From DASSFZ01 sp035292585 (GTDB taxonomy: Bacteria; Chloroflexota; Anaerolineae; Fen-1058), in the NCBI GenBank assembly GCA_035292585.1, contig DATDPU010000033.1, positions 9,691 through 73,690 on the forward strand: a DNA stretch of 64,000 nt, written 5' to 3'. The notes below the pieces were generated by a model, which searched no databases, had not been told where the DNA came from, and saw only the letters and a program-made list of their open reading frames with translations. Below are positions 7,769 to 16,375 of the stretch, one piece after another. Made by a program: the position numbers and the translations under genes. The stretch's first letter is position 1; every line of letters starts with the position of its first letter.

Positions 7769-8262
7769 AGTTGTTGTTTCAATTCGCGCTCGACCTGATC
7801 GACGTACTCGTCGCCGGTTGGGGCCGGGGCCACGGGTCGGGCCGGCGCTGCTGCGCCGCGCTGCGACATGCGCCGGATGATGCGGAACGCATAGAAGCCG
7901 CCGGCGAGGACGACCAGGATCGGGCCGATCCATACAATGGGGGCGACTTGGGCCGATGACTCGCTCAGCACGCGCTGCCCGTAACGCTGGACGAAGAGCT
8001 GCACGATCGCTTCGTCGCTCTTGCCTTCGGCCAGGTATTGCGCGATCTGCGCCTTCCATTGCACGCAGGCTGGTGTCTGGCAGACGTCGAGCGGCTCGTT
8101 CTCGCACACCGGGCAATACAACCTGGAGGCGACGCGATTCACGTCGTCGGGGGCGTTGGGTCGCGGCGGCGGCGTCCCGGCCTGAGCCGAGACCGAGGCC
8201 GCCACCACCAACCCAACCAACAAACTAACCACCACTCCAACCCGCAGACTGAGCTTTCTCAC
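7765..8262 (-). CDS. ccmH: CcmH apocytochrome thiol-reductase subunit
   Basis: This 165-residue protein has a signal/anchor sequence, then the CcmH domain with the redox motif YCPVCENEPLDVC (CxxC) and the three-helix bundle (QIAQYLAEGKSDEAIVQLFVQRYG), then a C-terminal TM helix (APIVWIGPILVVLAGGFYAF) and a cytoplasmic tail. CcmH resolves disulfides between CcmG and apocytochrome c. The start chosen is GTG 8262, whose last two bases overlap the ccmF stop (GTGA), giving a correct signal peptide (VRKLSLRVGVVV). Confidence 0.93.
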   Translation of the reverse strand: MRKLSLRVGVVVSLLVGLVVAASVSAQAGTPPPRPNAPDDVNRVASRLYCPVCENEPLDVCQTPACVQWKAQIAQYLAEGKSDEAIVQLFVQRYGQRVLSESSAQVAPIVWIGPILVVLAGGFYAFRIIRRMSQRGAAAPARPVAPAPTGDEYVDQVERELKQQL

Positions 8263-10322
8263 CGCCCCGCCTCGCTTACGACGACGCGCGTGCTCCGCGC
8301 CCGAACTGGAACGGTCGCGGCCATGCCGCTCGGCCACATGGCCAGCAGCGTGCCGATCACCAGCAGCACACTGCCGATCCACAGCCAGTTCACCAGCGGG
8401 TTGATGAATATCTTCAGCGTGCCGAAGCCGCCTTCTTCGCCCAAGAATAGGATATACAGATCTTCGGCCAGCGTCGAGCGGAGCGCGGGCGGGAGCAGGC
8501 CGCCGCCTTGCTGGAAGGTCTCGCGGTACGGCGTCATGGCTTCCGGCGGGCCGCCGGCCACCGACACCAGCACGTGACCGACGAAGACCGATTTGTCCGG
8601 CTCGGCTTCCGGAACGTAAAACTCCGAGCCTTGATAAGTGATGGTGTAATCGCCGAGCGTGATCGCTTCGCCGGCGCGCACCGCACGCTGCGTCTCTTGC
8701 TGGAACATCATCGTGCCGACCACGCCGATGCCCATCAGAATCACGCCCAGATGGACGACGTAGCCGCCATAGCGCCGGCGGTTGCGCGCGATCAGCCGGC
8801 TGAGCGCGGTGAAGGCCGACTCGCCGCCCAGCTTCATGCGCGCCCGGACGCCGCGCGTGAACTCTTCCAACGTGATCAGGCCCGCATAGGTAATGACGCC
8901 GAAGCCGAGCAAAGCGCCCAACGCGCGAAAGCCGGCTGCAAACAGCACACCCACCACCACCCCGGCAATCAAGCCCGAGCGCCAGGTCATACGCCCCAAC
9001 GCCTGCGGCGACGACTTGCGCCAGGCCAGCAGCGGCCCGATGCCCATCAGCAGCACGAGCGCCGTCACCTGCGGGCCGATCAACTGATTGAAGGTCGGTG
9101 GCCTGACCATGAGCTCTTCGCCGACGAGCAATTCCGAGAACATCGAATAGTACGTGCCGAGGAAGACGGTGAACGTCACGGTCAGGAACAGGAAGTTGTT
9201 CATCACAAAGGCGGATTCGCGCGACCAGGGCGATTCCAGCCGGTTATCGCTTTTTAGATAATTCCAACGCCAGACCACCAATGCCGCTGAGCCCACGAGG
9301 ATCAGCGCAACGAAGCCGAGGAAGGGTGCGCCTAACGACGAGCGGGCGAAGGAATGAACCGACGAGATCACACCGGTGCGCGTGACGAACGTGCCCAGCA
9401 CCATCAGCGAGAAGGTGAGGATGATCAAGATCATGTTCCAGACTTTGAACATCCCGCGCTTCTCTTGGATCATCACCGAGTGCAGGAAAGCCGTCGCGGT
9501 CAGCCAGGGCAACAGCGCGGAGTTCTCGACCGGGTCCCAACCCCAGTAGCCGCCCCAGCCCAGCACATCGTACGCCCAGCGCCCGCCCAGCAATAGGCCC
9601 AGCGACAGGAATAGCCATGCGACCAGCATCCAGCGGCGCGTGGCTTTGATCCAGGCCGCGTCGGAAGCGGTCGAGCCGCCGAACAACGCCGCCATCCCAA
9701 ACGCATACGGGATCGCCAGCCCGACGAAGCCCAGGTACAGCATCGGCGGGTGGATGATCATGCCGGGGTGGCGCAGCAGCGGGTTGAGGCCCTGCCCATC
9801 GGCCGGCGTGAACGCTTGCGCGCCGGCCGGCTGGAAGACGGCCGCGCCGATCTGCCCATCCAGCCCCAGCCACAGCCGCGCGAAAGGATTGGCGAAGAAC
9901 AAGGTCAGGAACACGAAGAACAACTGCGTACCGAGCGCGACGACGATCACCCACGGCTGCAACTCGCGGTTGCCGCGCCACTCTTTGACGAACAGGAAGA
10001 AGATGTAAATCGAGAGCAGCCAGCCGAAGAATAAAATCGATCCATTTTGCCCACCCCATAACGAGGTGAACTTGAGGATATCCGGCGTGGCCCGGCTGCT
10101 GACGCGATAAGTATATTCCAGGTTGAAGTTGTTGCCGAGATTGGAGCCGATGACGGCCAGGCAGGCGATCGTCAGCAGCGGCGCGACGACGAGTGCAGCG
10201 CGTCTGGCGCTGCTCACCCATTCGGGTCGCTTGTGCCGTGCGCCCTGGAGCGCCGCGCCTACCGCGTAGGCGGCCGCTGTGAAAGCGAGGACAAGCGTGA
10301 TCAGGCCAATGTCAACGATCAC
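8259..10322 (-). CDS. ccmF: CcmF haem lyase
   Basis: This 687-residue polytopic protein of the CcmF family has about 14-15 TM helices. The WWD motif is clear (GGYWGWDPVENSALLPWL, about residue 265), with histidines in RHPGMIIHPPMLY and in FLHSV/SSVHSF that match the external haem ligands. CcmF receives haem from holo-CcmE and, with CcmH, ligates it to CxxCH of apocytochromes. The gene follows ccmE, from which it is separated by a 93-bp palindromic repeat, and overlaps ccmH by 4 bases. Confidence 0.96.
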   Translation of the reverse strand: MIVDIGLITLVLAFTAAAYAVGAALQGARHKRPEWVSSARRAALVVAPLLTIACLAVIGSNLGNNFNLEYTYRVSSRATPDILKFTSLWGGQNGSILFFGWLLSIYIFFLFVKEWRGNRELQPWVIVVALGTQLFFVFLTLFFANPFARLWLGLDGQIGAAVFQPAGAQAFTPADGQGLNPLLRHPGMIIHPPMLYLGFVGLAIPYAFGMAALFGGSTASDAAWIKATRRWMLVAWLFLSLGLLLGGRWAYDVLGWGGYWGWDPVENSALLPWLTATAFLHSVMIQEKRGMFKVWNMILIILTFSLMVLGTFVTRTGVISSVHSFARSSLGAPFLGFVALILVGSAALVVWRWNYLKSDNRLESPWSRESAFVMNNFLFLTVTFTVFLGTYYSMFSELLVGEELMVRPPTFNQLIGPQVTALVLLMGIGPLLAWRKSSPQALGRMTWRSGLIAGVVVGVLFAAGFRALGALLGFGVITYAGLITLEEFTRGVRARMKLGGESAFTALSRLIARNRRRYGGYVVHLGVILMGIGVVGTMMFQQETQRAVRAGEAITLGDYTITYQGSEFYVPEAEPDKSVFVGHVLVSVAGGPPEAMTPYRETFQQGGGLLPPALRSTLAEDLYILFLGEEGGFGTLKIFINPLVNWLWIGSVLLVIGTLLAMWPSGMAATVPVRARSTRVVVSEAGR

Positions 10323-10343
10323 GAGACACTCCTCCCAAGAAGT

Positions 10344-10436
10344 CAGGACTTACGCAGTTGGCGCGGCAGTTGCACTGCCGCCGCCTCATCTGCCGCAGTA
10401 CAACTGCGGCAGCAACATGCAGCTGCGTAAGTCCTG
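10344..10436. repeat. 93-bp palindromic repeat, copy 1
   Basis: The outer arms CAGGACTTACGCAG / CTGCGTAAGTCCTG flank an inner palindromic core made of gcagttgcactgc-type words. Copy 3 (19334-19426) differs by a single base; copy 2 (17265-17353) is a shorter relative in the opposite orientation. It lies between ccmE and ccmF. Confidence 0.92.
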
Positions 10437-10507
10437 GAAGTGATACGTGCTGCATGGCTTCACGCGCCTGCGCTCACCCCGCGCGGGCGCCTGCGTCACG
10501 TATCACG

Positions 10508-10930
10508 CTAATTTCCTAGCGACTGTTCGGGGAACTCTTCTTCGTAGCGGGTCGGGCACTTGAGCAGCAGCGAGTCGGCGTAAAATGTGCCGTCGGCGTT
10601 GAGACGGCCTTCCATGATTGCCTGAGCTTGATCTTGAAGCAGCTCGGGGCGCGGGCCTTCGTACTTGATGCGCAGCGGCTCCTGCGCGCCGATCTGGTCG
10701 ATGGTATCGACGACCGCAAATTCTAGTTGCAGGGCCTGCGCATCGTATTGAATCGTTTCGCCGATAATGGCGCCAGAGATGCGCACGCTCTGGTTTTGGA
10801 ACTCAGCTTCTTTCTGACGCAGCTGCTCGATCGATAAAAAGTACTGGGCGCCGCTGGCCAGCCCCTGCCCAATGATCACGGCCACAGCCATCAACAGCAA
10901 TGCTCCACCCAGCAAGACTTTCGGTTTCAT
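10508..10930 (-). CDS. ccmE: CcmE haem chaperone, Cys type (CxxxY)
   Basis: This 140-residue protein has one N-terminal TM anchor (VLLGGALLLMAVAVIIGQGL) and the OB-fold of CcmE. The haem-attachment site near the C-terminus reads LLLKCPTRYEEEFP: a Cys replaces the usual His, giving the CxxxY variant known from archaea and some bacteria. CcmE binds haem covalently and passes it from CcmC to CcmF. The start ATG at 10930 follows a good ribosome site (gaggagg). It is the first gene of the operon, 47 or so bases after the predicted transcription start. Confidence 0.93.
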   Translation of the reverse strand: MKPKVLLGGALLLMAVAVIIGQGLASGAQYFLSIEQLRQKEAEFQNQSVRISGAIIGETIQYDAQALQLEFAVVDTIDQIGAQEPLRIKYEGPRPELLQDQAQAIMEGRLNADGTFYADSLLLKCPTRYEEEFPEQSLGN

Positions 10931-10983
10931 AGCCCTCCTCATTTGCCCCGGCGCAGTTGTGGCAGACCTCAGGCCACAGGACA

Positions 10984-11013
10984 TTTATACCTCGCGTACC
11001 TGGAAAGTGTCAA
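10984..11013 (-). promoter_or_regulatory. Predicted sigma-70 promoter of the ccm operon
   Basis: Read on the minus strand, TTGACA (11013-11008) and TATAAA (10989-10984) are separated by 18 bases. This is a near-consensus housekeeping promoter placed about 55 bases before the ccmE start, with no gene in between. Confidence 0.72.
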
Positions 11014-11181
11014 TATAGGGTATCACCTATTTTAGCTGACTTTTGTCCGGTAGCTAACGGGAATCCAGGCGGGATCGATGCCGGAAAGCGGCTGAACCCG
11101 GCCAATACCGCCCGTTCGGCGCGCCTGCCGTGGTTAAAACAATGCCGTGGTGGCAGGCCGCCTGATTCTGGGAATTAGGTT

Positions 11182-11538
11182 CTATTCGTACTTCAGCGCT
11201 TGCATCGGGTTCAACGTCGCCGCGCGCAGCGCCGGACAGCCCCGACAGGACGCCGATGAACGCGGCGCCTGACCGGCCAGGAAGGCCAGCGCGATGACGT
11301 TGATGAGCTGGCCGGCCACCCAGTCCAACACCACGCCGCCGATCCCGCCGACCGACCCGATGCCGGCCGCCTCGCCCAGGAACACCGACAACACGTCACG
11401 GTTGGTCGCGCCGAGCGCCTTCGTCACCCCGATCTCGCGCGTGCGCTCCAGCACCGCTATCGCCATCGTGTTGGCGATGCCGATCGCCGCGACGAGCAGC
11501 GCGATCGCGCCCATCCCGCCGAAGATGACCTGCAACAC
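11182..11538 (-). pseudogene. FtsX/MacB-type ABC permease, C-terminal remnant
   Basis: About 118 codons correspond to the end of a MacB/FtsX permease: IANTMAIAVLERTREIGVTKALGA and the terminal PALRAATLNPMQALKYE are hallmark sequences. The middle part (AGQAPRSSASCRGC) makes sense only in another frame, where it reads GAAFIGVLSGLS, so two compensating frameshifts are present. The fragment begins exactly at the edge of the double palindrome 11541-11573. The N-terminal part of the permease and any ATPase are missing, which points to a deletion. Confidence 0.8.
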
Positions 11539-11877
11539 TCAGAAACCTGGTTTCTTAAAGAAACCAGGTTTCTCCGTGTTACCTTTCGGCCCGAACGGCT
11601 CGCCGGGATCGGGGCTGAGCACGGGCGTCGGGCGCACGCTATCGAGTCCGATCAGTCCGAGGAAGGCGCGCGCCAGCATATCGAAAAACGATTCCTCCGT
11701 CTGCGGCGGGCTGCCCTCACCGCCGGGTTGGTTCGGATCGATCGGCGGCTCGGGCTGCGGCAGCACTTCGATCTCGAGCGTGTCGCTGATCAGCTTCGAC
11801 TCGTTGAAGTCGTCCACGTAGTTGACGAGAATCGTCAACGTGAGCGGGCCGGGTTCGAGCGGCGGGGCTGGACTCAA
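11539..11877 (-). pseudogene. Fragment of a CARDB/S-layer-like extracellular protein
   Basis: The reading frame encodes the tail of a beta-sandwich secreted protein (LTLTILVNYVDDFNESKLISDTLEIEVLPQP), a Pro/Gly linker, an amphipathic segment, and finally EKPGFFKKPGF, which is translation of the palindromic repeat. Proteins of this kind commonly precede MacB-type ABC genes. Here the frame runs into repeat DNA and is followed by an ABC permease remnant, so this is most likely the truncated end of a decayed operon. There is no convincing start codon. Confidence 0.6.
11541..11573. repeat. Double 15-mer palindrome AGAAACC-N-GGTTTCT
   Basis: Two odd palindromes with central T and A are separated by 3 bases. 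The element forms the junction between the two gene remnants on either side. Confidence 0.85.
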
Positions 11878-11992
11878 TGTGGTTTCAACAAGCGGTATCG
11901 GATGTCACTCAGGCTCAAACGAAAACGATCATAAGCGGAGAGAGGTTCCCCGTCAACTTGTGACGGACGGGTGGGGTTGCCCGGATGCATCC

Positions 11993-12023
11993 AGAAACCA
12001 GGTTTCTTGACGAAATGGTTTCT
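11993..12023. repeat. Degenerate AGAAACC-N-GGTTTCT palindrome pair
   Basis: One intact 15-mer palindrome with central A is followed by a decayed half (gaaatggtttct). It lies 4 bases beyond the stop of the L,D-transpeptidase gene and brackets the decayed ABC locus on its other side. Confidence 0.8.
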
Positions 12024-12027
12024 CAAG

Positions 12028-13065
12028 CTAGGTGACGACGATAGGCGTGCCGCCCTCATCGACCAGCACGACCGGCTCGGCATAATCGGTTGCCGGGTGC
12101 GACCAGCGAAAGAACCACAGCGCATCCGCCGGGGTCACGTTGACGCAACCGTGCGAGCGGGGGTGGCCGAAGTCGTTGTGCCAGTACGCGCCGTGAATCG
12201 CCGCGCCGGCCGTTGTGAAGTAGGTGCAAAAGGGCACGCCGGGCAGGTCGTAAAAATCCGAGCGTCCTTCGCCGCCCCGCATGTGGCGCGAGGGTCGCTT
12301 GCGCACCACGCGATGCCGGCCCGCGGGTGTGGTGTAGTTGAGCGTCCCCAGACCTTCGATGGTAAAGTAGGTGCCGGTGGCGCAGATCGTCGAATGCACC
12401 GCGACGCCAGCCTCGTAAGCCGTCACCCGCTGCTGCTGGATGTCTACTTCGACCATTTTGTCTTCCACGTCGGGCGAAAGCGGCGACATCTCGCTCGGCG
12501 GGATCGGGCGAACGTGATCGGCGCGCGCGTAGTGAATCAGCCCCGAAATGAAGTCATCCCTGATCCGATACCACCACACGCCCCGTGGGTCGCGCTGGGC
12601 GTCGATGATGAGGTGAACCGAAGCGTAATACAGGCGATAGGTGCGCCGCGCATCGGAATTGGGACGGGCACGCGCCTCGGTGAAGGGCACGCTGATCTGT
12701 CCCCAGAAGCCCTGCGGCGGCACAGCGCGCACGACCCAGCGCTGCCGTTCGTCGCGCACGGGTTGAACGTACGACGAGTACACCCAGCCGGTGCGGATGC
12801 GAAACCAGCGCGAGTTGTGCTTCGCCAGCCCGACCGTATCGGCTTCCTCGAAGATCGGCACGATCATATCGCGCTGCAAAGCGCCGCTGACCTCGCTCTC
12901 CGGATCGGGCGCGGCATAAATCCTCACCCGGGGCTGCGTGACGCGACCCAGTGTATCGGGCAGCGGCAGCCAGTCGCCCTGAGCGGCGATGGGCGATCCC
13001 AGCCAGGGCGCGATCAGACCGGTCCCGGCCAGCTGGAGGAAGGTGCGTCGGTCGAGCGACTGCAT
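12028..13065 (-). CDS. L,D-transpeptidase (YkuD) with Tat-like signal
   Basis: This 345-residue protein has a Tat-type signal (DRRTFLQLAGTGL) followed by an SH3-like region (RVRIYAAPDPESE) and a YkuD catalytic domain. The signature HNDFGHPRSHGCVN carries the catalytic Cys (about residue 307) with upstream His and the SHGC motif. L,D-transpeptidases make 3-3 peptidoglycan cross-links or attach proteins to the wall outside the membrane. In lineages reported to lack peptidoglycan the substrate is unclear. It is monocistronic, flanked by repeats on both sides. Confidence 0.92.
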   Translation of the reverse strand: MQSLDRRTFLQLAGTGLIAPWLGSPIAAQGDWLPLPDTLGRVTQPRVRIYAAPDPESEVSGALQRDMIVPIFEEADTVGLAKHNSRWFRIRTGWVYSSYVQPVRDERQRWVVRAVPPQGFWGQISVPFTEARARPNSDARRTYRLYYASVHLIIDAQRDPRGVWWYRIRDDFISGLIHYARADHVRPIPPSEMSPLSPDVEDKMVEVDIQQQRVTAYEAGVAVHSTICATGTYFTIEGLGTLNYTTPAGRHRVVRKRPSRHMRGGEGRSDFYDLPGVPFCTYFTTAGAAIHGAYWHNDFGHPRSHGCVNVTPADALWFFRWSHPATDYAEPVVLVDEGGTPIVVT

Positions 13066-13402
13066 CGGAGTGAGTCCTGGTAATTTTTAGAAGTTCAGGC
13101 AGCGGTTGTACGGCTGTCCATGCGCCGCCGCTGCACTGCGGCGCGAACCGACTGAAGTTCAGGCAGCAGTTGCACTGCTGCCCGGCTCCGCAGTGCAACT
13201 ACAGCGCGAACTTACTGGGGTGGTCCTTGACTGCGGTGTTGGGTCGAGTATAGCGAATTCGGCTGGTGATGCAAGTGGCGAGAAGCTAAGCGCTTTCCGC
13301 CGAATACGCAACATCGATCGGATGATGTTGGAGACGGCAAAGCGTGACTCCGATCCTATTGCGGCACTGAGGCTACGCCGTTGTCGCCAGACCTCCGAGG
13401 TC
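13066..13402. other. Intergenic stretch with gcagttgcactgc palindromes
   Basis: This holds two related palindromic blocks: 13096-13145 (caggcagcggttgtacgg...ccgctgcactgcggcgcgaac) and 13154-13221 (caggcagcagttgcactgctg...gcagtgcaactacagcgcgaac), both in the word family of the 93-bp repeat. The remainder, 13230-13388, shows no gene. A 15-mer palindrome AGACCTCCGAGGTCT lies at 13389-13403. Confidence 0.65.
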
Positions 13403-13403
13403 T
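13389..13403. repeat. 15-mer palindrome AGACCTC-C-GAGGTCT
   Basis: This perfect odd palindrome supplies part of the stop codon of the neighbouring GNAT gene (TGA at 13405-13403). It has the same design (7-base arm, one central base) as the AGAAACC palindromes. Confidence 0.85.
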
Positions 13404-13945
13404 CAAGCGCGATCTGGCGCAGCGTCTAGATTGATTTTGATCTCCCACACCCCAGCTTCCAGCTTTTTCTGGGCGGTCAGGCCGCTGCGCTGGATGAAGC
13501 GCATGATCTCGGCGTTGCTATAATGAACGGTGGCGAGGAAGGCGTGCACACCTTGCCCTCTGGCATACCCGACGAGCCGATCCACTAAGATTGTCCCCAG
13601 GCCGCGCTCCTGATAGTCGTCTTGGACGACAATCGCTGCCTCGGCCGTATCGAGCTGCGCCGAGTCAATTGCGGCGTAGCGCGCCACGCCGATGAGCTGC
13701 TCTGGCTCTTCGGCCAGCGCTGCGACGATCGCCATGCGCGTCCGATAGTCCACGTTCGCCAGCTGCTGCGCGTCGCGATCGGGCAGCGCCGTACGCTGGT
13801 CGAGAAAACGCAGGAAGATGCTCTCGGTGGACAGCCGCGCATGCAGCGCTTGCAGCCGAGGCGCATCATCAGGCTGGATCGCGCGGAGGCGCACCGCTGT
13901 GCCATCACGCAGCGTCACCGTTTCGGGCGGATAGGCGTTGGACAT
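13403..13945 (-). CDS. GNAT family N-acetyltransferase
   Basis: This 180-residue GNAT-fold protein has the beginning RAIQPDDAPRLQALHARLS, typical of acetyltransferases that modify proteins or small amines, and the acetyl-CoA binding motif A DDYQERGLGTILVDRLVGYA (Q/RxxGxG/A, about residues 120-137). A conserved HYSNAEIMRFIQRSG segment is the usual C-terminal N-x-x-M motif. The substrate is not predictable. The stop codon lies in the AGACCTCCGAGGTCT repeat, so the natural C-terminus may have been slightly altered. Confidence 0.9.
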   Translation of the reverse strand: MSNAYPPETVTLRDGTAVRLRAIQPDDAPRLQALHARLSTESIFLRFLDQRTALPDRDAQQLANVDYRTRMAIVAALAEEPEQLIGVARYAAIDSAQLDTAEAAIVVQDDYQERGLGTILVDRLVGYARGQGVHAFLATVHYSNAEIMRFIQRSGLTAQKKLEAGVWEIKINLDAAPDRA

Positions 13946-14041
13946 GGTCTGCTCCTCACCTGCAGATAGGCAGATTATACGCCGGTACGCGGTAAACGCG
14001 CGTAGGAAACAGCGTGTGCACGGAAAACCTGTCAGACGGCA

Positions 14042-14105
14042 AGACCTGCGAGGTTTTGTTTAGAGCGCGTTACGGCGAAAGTGCCCGCATAAACCTCGCA
14101 GGTCT
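14042..14105. repeat. Inverted repeat AGACCTGCGAGGTTT
   Basis: Perfect 15-base arms at 14042-14056 and 14091-14105 have a 34-base loop. It belongs to the same family as 27-92 and 13389-13403, with one base changed in the core, and lies between divergent genes. Confidence 0.85.
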
Positions 14106-14210
14106 AATGAGCTGACAACGTTTGCGTGCGCAGGAAATAGCTGCGCGCTTGCCCGTCGATATGTTGTGCGCTACAATCGGCTCGCGCCACTGACGGCACA
14201 AGGAGCCAGC

Positions 14211-14768
14211 ATGAGCAATCGTCTAGCGAGAATGGTATTGAGCCTGGTCGTGGGATCGATCGGAGTAGCGATCGGCCTGTACTTTGGCCGCTTCATCGCT
14301 GGCGGCGTTGGCTTGCTGTTTGCCTCGTCACGGCAGGCGATCCCTATCGCCACCAGCACGGCGTGGTGGGCTTTCATCGGCCTGATCGGCGGGCTGGCGC
14401 TGGCTTTTAGCGCCGTGCGCAAGCATCGTGTTTTATTAGTGCTGGCCTCGATTGTGGGTTTTGCGTTGGGCGGCGCGATCGCGGCTTTGCCGGAGGCGAG
14501 CCGCATCGATCGCAGCGCGCTGTTGGCAACGCTGGCCGTGTGGCTCGGTGGTGCGCTGGCGGGATTATTGTTGGGTCTAGGGGCGCGGCTTGGTGTTCGC
14601 GCACTCGTGCTGGCCGCTGCCGGGGCGCTGGCGATGTTTTTGGCGCGATCACATCTGGAGGCGTTGATCCCGCCATCCGACGTGTTCGCGTTGCTCGCGC
14701 CGGGCGCGCTGCTCGGCGTAGTGCTGGCTGCGCTTGCGCCCGAGAGGGCAGCGGCGCCGCCCGCGTAA
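14211..14768 (+). CDS. Hypothetical polytopic membrane protein
   Basis: This 185-residue, strongly hydrophobic protein has about six TM helices in three pairs, each containing small-residue motifs (GSIGVAIGLYFGRFIAGG, GLIGGLALAF, GGALAGLLLGLGARLG). The start ATG 14211 follows aaggagcc. I do not recognise a family. The glycine-rich helices suggest a compact bundle rather than a transporter of known type. It stands alone between a GNAT gene on the other strand and a small convergent gene. Confidence 0.75.
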   Translation: MSNRLARMVLSLVVGSIGVAIGLYFGRFIAGGVGLLFASSRQAIPIATSTAWWAFIGLIGGLALAFSAVRKHRVLLVLASIVGFALGGAIAALPEASRIDRSALLATLAVWLGGALAGLLLGLGARLGVRALVLAAAGALAMFLARSHLEALIPPSDVFALLAPGALLGVVLAALAPERAAAPPA

Positions 14769-14802
14769 CCACGCGCAGGCTGCGAGCGCGCAAGCGCTGG
14801 GG

Positions 14803-15027
14803 TTACCGGGTATCACCCGTGGTTGGGTACAACGGGGGATACTGCTCTAAGAGCGTCTTGAACAGGAAGTGAGGCGTGCTGCTCATCCGCGCTTGCTGTG
14901 CTCGGCGCAGATGTTCCTCTGCTCTGGCGAGCGCCTCTTCAGCCGACGTGAGTATCGTATCGAGCCGTGTGCCTACGGTCGTGGGTGATTGATCCGGCGT
15001 GGCTGGCAGGAAGATCATTTCAGACAT
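14803..15027 (-). CDS. Small hypothetical protein
   Basis: This 74-residue ORF starts at ATG 15027 (MSEMIFLPATPDQSPTTVG), preceded by aaaggggcg at a suitable distance. The middle is an amphipathic helix rich in Ala and Glu (SAEEALARAEEHLRRAQQAR) and the end is Pro/Tyr-rich. No family is recognised. It converges on the membrane protein gene with a 34-base gap. It is plausible because of its ribosome site and composition but not certain. Confidence 0.5.
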   Translation of the reverse strand: MSEMIFLPATPDQSPTTVGTRLDTILTSAEEALARAEEHLRRAQQARMSSTPHFLFKTLLEQYPPLYPTTGDTR

Positions 15028-15345
15028 CGTGCGCCCCTTTAAGCTCGATGACCTATGCACTATAACCCCGGTTCCTGCACGTGATTCAGGCTGGCTGTCT
15101 AAGCACGGTATGAGTTTCGTGCCGCTATGGTATGGATTGAAATCGGTTGAGAGGCTTTCATCTTTTGCACACTGGCTACGGACGCGGTGTGCGCTTATCG
15201 ATCGGGCAGCGCCTCAAGGGCTAAGTTCGCCGGTTAAGAATCGTAGGAAAGGCTCTATACCCGATCGAACCGAAATGACGCTGATCCCAACGCCGATTCG
15301 CGCGCGGCAGTTTGGGGAAAGTTATCGATTAGAATTTCCGAGAGG
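15028..15345. other. Intergenic region without recognised feature
   Basis: About 320 bases lie between divergent genes. No ORF with a credible ribosome site, no tRNA-like fold and no member of the repeat families was seen. It probably contains the promoters of both flanking genes. Confidence 0.4.
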
Positions 15346-16263
15346 ATGGTTCGGATGGAATCGATCGTGCTTAGACAGGCTCACAGTTCAAGACGACTGC
15401 TCGTCGTGTTTCCGCATCCAGACGATGAAACGTTCGGTCCGGGCGGGACGATCGCGCGCTATGCGCGGGAGGGCGTCGCCGTGCATTATGCCTGCGCCAC
15501 GCGCGGCGAAGTCGGCAGCGTCACGCCAAAACTGCTCGAGCCGTTTGAGCACTTGCCGGAAGATCAGCGCCTGGGTGCGCTACGCGAAGGTGAGCTGCGG
15601 TGCGCCGCCGAGAAGCTCGGGCTGACCGGGCTGCATCTGCTCGGTTATCGCGATTCGGGGATGCCGGGCGCCCCGGAGAACCGCGACCCGCGCGCCTTCG
15701 TCAACGCCGATCCGGATGGGGTGACGGGCCAGGTGGTGCAGTTGATCCGATCGATCCAACCCCAGGTGATCATCACCTTCGATCCCTTCGGCGGCTACGG
15801 CCATCCCGATCACATCTTCGCGCATCGATGCGCGATGGAAGCATTCCGCGCCGCCGGCGATCCGACGCGCTATCCCGAAGCCAACATGCCTTACCAGCCG
15901 CAGAAGCTGTACTGGACGGCGTTCCCGCAACGCTGGCTGCGCTGGTCCGTGCGGCTGATGCCCATGCTGGGACGCGATCCCTCGAAGTTCGGCCAGAACA
16001 AAGATATCGACTTGCGGCGGATTGTCGAGCAGGCGTCGCCGCATCCGATCACCACACGCATCGACGTCTGGCCGTATTACGCGATCAAATCTGAAGCGTC
16101 GGCGTGCCATGCCAGCCAGGCCGGCCCGGTCAGCTCGTTGGGCAGCCTGCCGCGTTGGCTGCAACGCCGGGTCTTCGGCTACGAACAGTTCACCCGCGTG
16201 GAACCGGCGGTAAACGGGAATCGGCTGAAGGAACGAGACCTGTTCGAGGGCGTCAACGAATAG
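15346..16263 (+). CDS. PIG-L (LmbE-like) deacetylase
   Basis: This 305-residue zinc-dependent deacetylase of the PIG-L family has the metal/catalytic motif FPHPDDETFGPGG (about residues 23-35) and the second metal motif GHPDHIFAH (about residues 150-158). The family removes acetyl groups from GlcNAc-containing glycolipids or low-molecular-weight thiol precursors (MshB/BshB). Which substrate is used cannot be told. Two in-frame ATGs (15346, 15355) are possible starts. A GC hairpin (16287-16309) follows the gene. Confidence 0.9.
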   Translation: MVRMESIVLRQAHSSRRLLVVFPHPDDETFGPGGTIARYAREGVAVHYACATRGEVGSVTPKLLEPFEHLPEDQRLGALREGELRCAAEKLGLTGLHLLGYRDSGMPGAPENRDPRAFVNADPDGVTGQVVQLIRSIQPQVIITFDPFGGYGHPDHIFAHRCAMEAFRAAGDPTRYPEANMPYQPQKLYWTAFPQRWLRWSVRLMPMLGRDPSKFGQNKDIDLRRIVEQASPHPITTRIDVWPYYAIKSEASACHASQAGPVSSLGSLPRWLQRRVFGYEQFTRVEPAVNGNRLKERDLFEGVNE

Positions 16264-16286
16264 GCAAGCCTCGCGCGAAGCGCGAC

Positions 16287-16309
16287 CCCCGCCCGAAGGA
16301 GGGGCGGGG
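16287..16309 (+). terminator. GC hairpin after PIG-L gene
   Basis: An 8-base stem ccccgccc / gggcgggg with a 7-base loop lies 23 bases past the stop. There is no clear T-run, so termination is only suggested. Confidence 0.4.
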
Positions 16310-16375
16310 CAGGTGGTAGGCGAATAAACGAATGCAAGAGTCGCATCGCGGCGACGATGACAAACGCATGTAGGA

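Noticed and set aside
15028..15345. Possible tRNA or ncRNA in a gene-free spacer
   Set aside because: No cloverleaf-consistent GTTCRA arm with matching acceptor stem was found.
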